Under the pieces are notes generated by a model, which did no database searches, was not told the DNA's origin, and saw only the letters and a list, made by a program, of their open reading frames with translations. From an uncultured Ruminococcus sp. (GTDB lineage: Bacteria > Bacillota > Clostridia > Oscillospirales > Acutalibacteraceae): DNA of 5,734 bases. The position numbers and the translations under genes were made by a program. Below, in pieces: positions 3,841 through 5,734 of the stretch (position 1 is the stretch's first letter; the number at the start of each line of letters is the position of its first letter). Location: the NCBI GenBank assembly GCA_902802975.1, contig CADCOF010000099.1:1-5734 (forward strand), written 5' to 3'.

Positions 3841-5734
3841 ATGGAACTGATGTTTAATTCCCGCAACCCGTATTACCGCAGTCCTCTGGGCGCGGTTGAA
3901 GAGGGAACTTCGATCCACTTCCGAATCAGGGTGCCGCTGTCGTTCAAATGCAGCAAAGCACACCTTATCGTGATTAATGAGAACAACAACAGCAGGCGTG
4001 ACAACTATACAATGCTTTGGTACGGAATGAGCGACGATTGTGAGATTTGGGAGTGCGACTTTATCCCCAAAAAGAACGGTCTTTACTGGTATTCTTTCCA
4101 GCTTGACACGCCCGATGGGCTGCGCTTTTTGGTTCGTGATTTCGGCAGTGCCGCCCGTATCGATTACAATATTGTTTATTCATGGCAGCTCACATGCTAC
4201 AAAAAAGGTTTCACAACACCCGATTGGTCGGCAGGCGGTGTGATGTATCAGATTTTCCCCGACAGATTCTATTTTTCGGGCGAGAACAAGCGCGCCGGAC
4301 GTGAAGACAGAGAATACCATGACAGTTGGGACGAGATGCCGCAGTGGAGACCTAACAAAGACGGAATCATTACAAACACCGACTTTTTCGAGGGCGACCT
4401 GAAGGGCATTACGCAGAAGCTTGACTATCTTGAGGAACTTGGCGTAACGTGTATTTACCTCAACCCGATTTTTGAGGCTTATTCAAACCACCGATATGAC
4501 ACGGCAAGCTACGAGGATATCGATCCACTTCTCGGCAACGAAGAAGATTTCATGCAGCTGTGTGAAGAGGCAAAAAATCGAGGTATCCGCGTAATAAACG
4601 ACGGCGTGTTCTCTCATACAGGCAGCGATTCAAAATATTTCAACCGTCAGGGCAGATACAAGACGATCGGCGCGTACAACTCGAAGGAGTCTCCGTATTT
4701 CAGCTGGTACGATTTCAACAACTGGCCGAACGGCTATAACTCATGGTGGGGCTTCGACACACTTCCGAACACGAGAGAGGACGACCCGGGCTTTAACGAA
4801 TACATCAACGGTGAGAACGGCATAATACGCAAATGGATAAAAGCAGGCAACAGCGGCTGGCGTCTTGACGTTGCAGACGAACTCCCCGACATATTCATTG
4901 AGAATCTGCGCAAGGCGGTAAAAGCCGAAAATGAAGATGCAATCGTTATCGGCGAAGTCTGGGAAGATGCCTCCAACAAAGAAAGCTACGGTTCACGCAG
5001 AAGATTCCTGCTCGGAAATCAGCTTGACACGGTAATGAACTACCCGTTCAGAAGCGCCATTCTCGAATATATAAGAGGCGTGGACGCGTTCCATATCATG
5101 GAGGGTATTCTCTGCATTATGGAAAACTATCCCCGCCCGGTAATCAAAAATTTAATGAACTTCGTTACAACTCACGACACCGAGCGCACGATCACGCTTT
5201 TGGCAGGCGAACCGCTCAACAACAGGGGAAGGGATTTTCAGGCAAACACAAAGCTTAACGCAGAACAGCGTGCTTACGGACTCAGAGTAATGCGTTTAGC
5301 GGCAGGGCTGCAGTTTACACTTCCGGGATTTCCATGCATTTACTACGGTGATGAAGTCGGCGTTGAAGGATACAAAGACCCGTTCAACAGAGGCACGTTC
5401 CCGTGGGGCAATGAAGACAAAGACCTTCTTGAGTGGCATAAATCTCTCGCAAAATTCCGCAAGTCGTTCAGTTGTTTCAACGACGGCGAATTCAAAGACT
5501 CTTACTGTAAAGAGAGAGTCATGTCTTACGAAAGATATGATGAAAACGGAAAGATACTCTGCGTATTTAATGCGGGCGGTCAGGATACGGAAGTTATGCT
5601 GCCGCGATCATATGCAGACGGTCAGATAGAATTAGCGTCTGCCGACGACTGCGAGATAATTGACGGTGACAGAGTAAAAATGCCGATGCTCAGCTGCGCT
5701 TTCATCAGACAGATACCTAAGGTAAGAGAAGTCA
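3841..5734 (+). CDS. GH13 alpha-glucan hydrolase, neopullulanase/cyclomaltodextrinase-like, 3' end beyond window
   Basis: This enzyme should cleave alpha-1,4 (perhaps also alpha-1,6) bonds in maltodextrins, cyclodextrins or pullulan fragments. At least 631 codons are present and no stop is reached. No signal peptide is seen, so it should be cytoplasmic. Residues 1-120 form an N-terminal beta domain of CBM34-like type opening with NSRNPYYRSPLGAV. The catalytic barrel begins at VMYQIFPDRF (134-143). Conserved GH13 regions: I, DGVFSH (D254-H259); V, TLPNTRE (307-313); II, GWRLDVADE with nucleophile D343; III, IGEVWE with acid/base E372; IV, TTHDTER with H445 and D446; VII, GFPCIYYGDE (496-505). 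About 545-631 is the C-terminal beta domain, so only a few residues are probably missing. ATG at 3841 has AAAGGA at 3827-3832, 8 bases upstream. Its own strong promoter and a possible operator precede it. Exact subfamily and substrate are uncertain. Confidence 0.93.
   Translation, partial: MELMFNSRNPYYRSPLGAVEEGTSIHFRIRVPLSFKCSKAHLIVINENNNSRRDNYTMLWYGMSDDCEIWECDFIPKKNGLYWYSFQLDTPDGLRFLVRDFGSAARIDYNIVYSWQLTCYKKGFTTPDWSAGGVMYQIFPDRFYFSGENKRAGREDREYHDSWDEMPQWRPNKDGIITNTDFFEGDLKGITQKLDYLEELGVTCIYLNPIFEAYSNHRYDTASYEDIDPLLGNEEDFMQLCEEAKNRGIRVINDGVFSHTGSDSKYFNRQGRYKTIGAYNSKESPYFSWYDFNNWPNGYNSWWGFDTLPNTREDDPGFNEYINGENGIIRKWIKAGNSGWRLDVADELPDIFIENLRKAVKAENEDAIVIGEVWEDASNKESYGSRRRFLLGNQLDTVMNYPFRSAILEYIRGVDAFHIMEGILCIMENYPRPVIKNLMNFVTTHDTERTITLLAGEPLNNRGRDFQANTKLNAEQRAYGLRVMRLAAGLQFTLPGFPCIYYGDEVGVEGYKDPFNRGTFPWGNEDKDLLEWHKSLAKFRKSFSCFNDGEFKDSYCKERVMSYERYDENGKILCVFNAGGQDTEVMLPRSYADGQIELASADDCEIIDGDRVKMPMLSCAFIRQIPKVREV

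Overview
The window looks like ordinary chromosomal sequence from a low-to-moderate GC, Gram-positive anaerobe of the class Clostridia, probably near Ruminococcus/Oscillospiraceae. This rests on the style of the proteins (a TrmB carrying an NFCNPWPK motif, a cytoplasmic neopullulanase-like GH13 enzyme, a PhoB/OmpR-type two-component pair), on strong AGGAGG-type ribosome binding sites, on GTG and TTG starts, and on AT-rich promoters. The genus is an inference. No phage, CRISPR, transposase, tRNA or rRNA is visible.

Layout, left to right. Positions 1-135 are a short non-coding margin with a spaced direct repeat at the left edge and a hairpin touching the histidine kinase stop codon. Positions 136-1536 (minus) encode a sensor histidine kinase starting at TTG. 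Positions 1537-1992 are a 456-bp gap between the kinase and its presumed partner regulator; it contains 15 tandem copies of a 7-bp unit (AGYTCAA), imperfect flanking inverted repeats, and a possible regulatory cluster close to the regulator gene. Positions 1993-2697 (minus) encode the PhoB/OmpR-type response regulator. A 59-bp spacer with a perfect 9-bp hairpin separates it from trmB (minus), the tRNA m7G46 methyltransferase, whose start I place at the GTG at 3434. Positions 3435-3840 are a divergent promoter region. From 3841 to the right edge (plus) runs a GH13 alpha-glucan hydrolase, open at the window end.

How the genes relate. trmB and the response regulator probably form one minus-strand transcript from the extended -10 promoter near 3501. 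The kinase lies downstream on the same strand, but the repeat-bearing gap, far longer than the usual short or overlapping junction of such pairs, suggests it may have separate expression. The GH13 gene is divergent, with a near-consensus sigma-A promoter (TTGACA, 17 bp, TAAAAT) and a perfect 9-bp dyad just downstream of the predicted transcription start that could be a repressor operator. The protein has no signal peptide, so it should act on imported maltodextrins in the cytoplasm.

I do not see a previously undescribed multi-gene system. The least explained features are the heptanucleotide array splitting the two-component pair and the operator-like dyad ahead of the GH13 gene.
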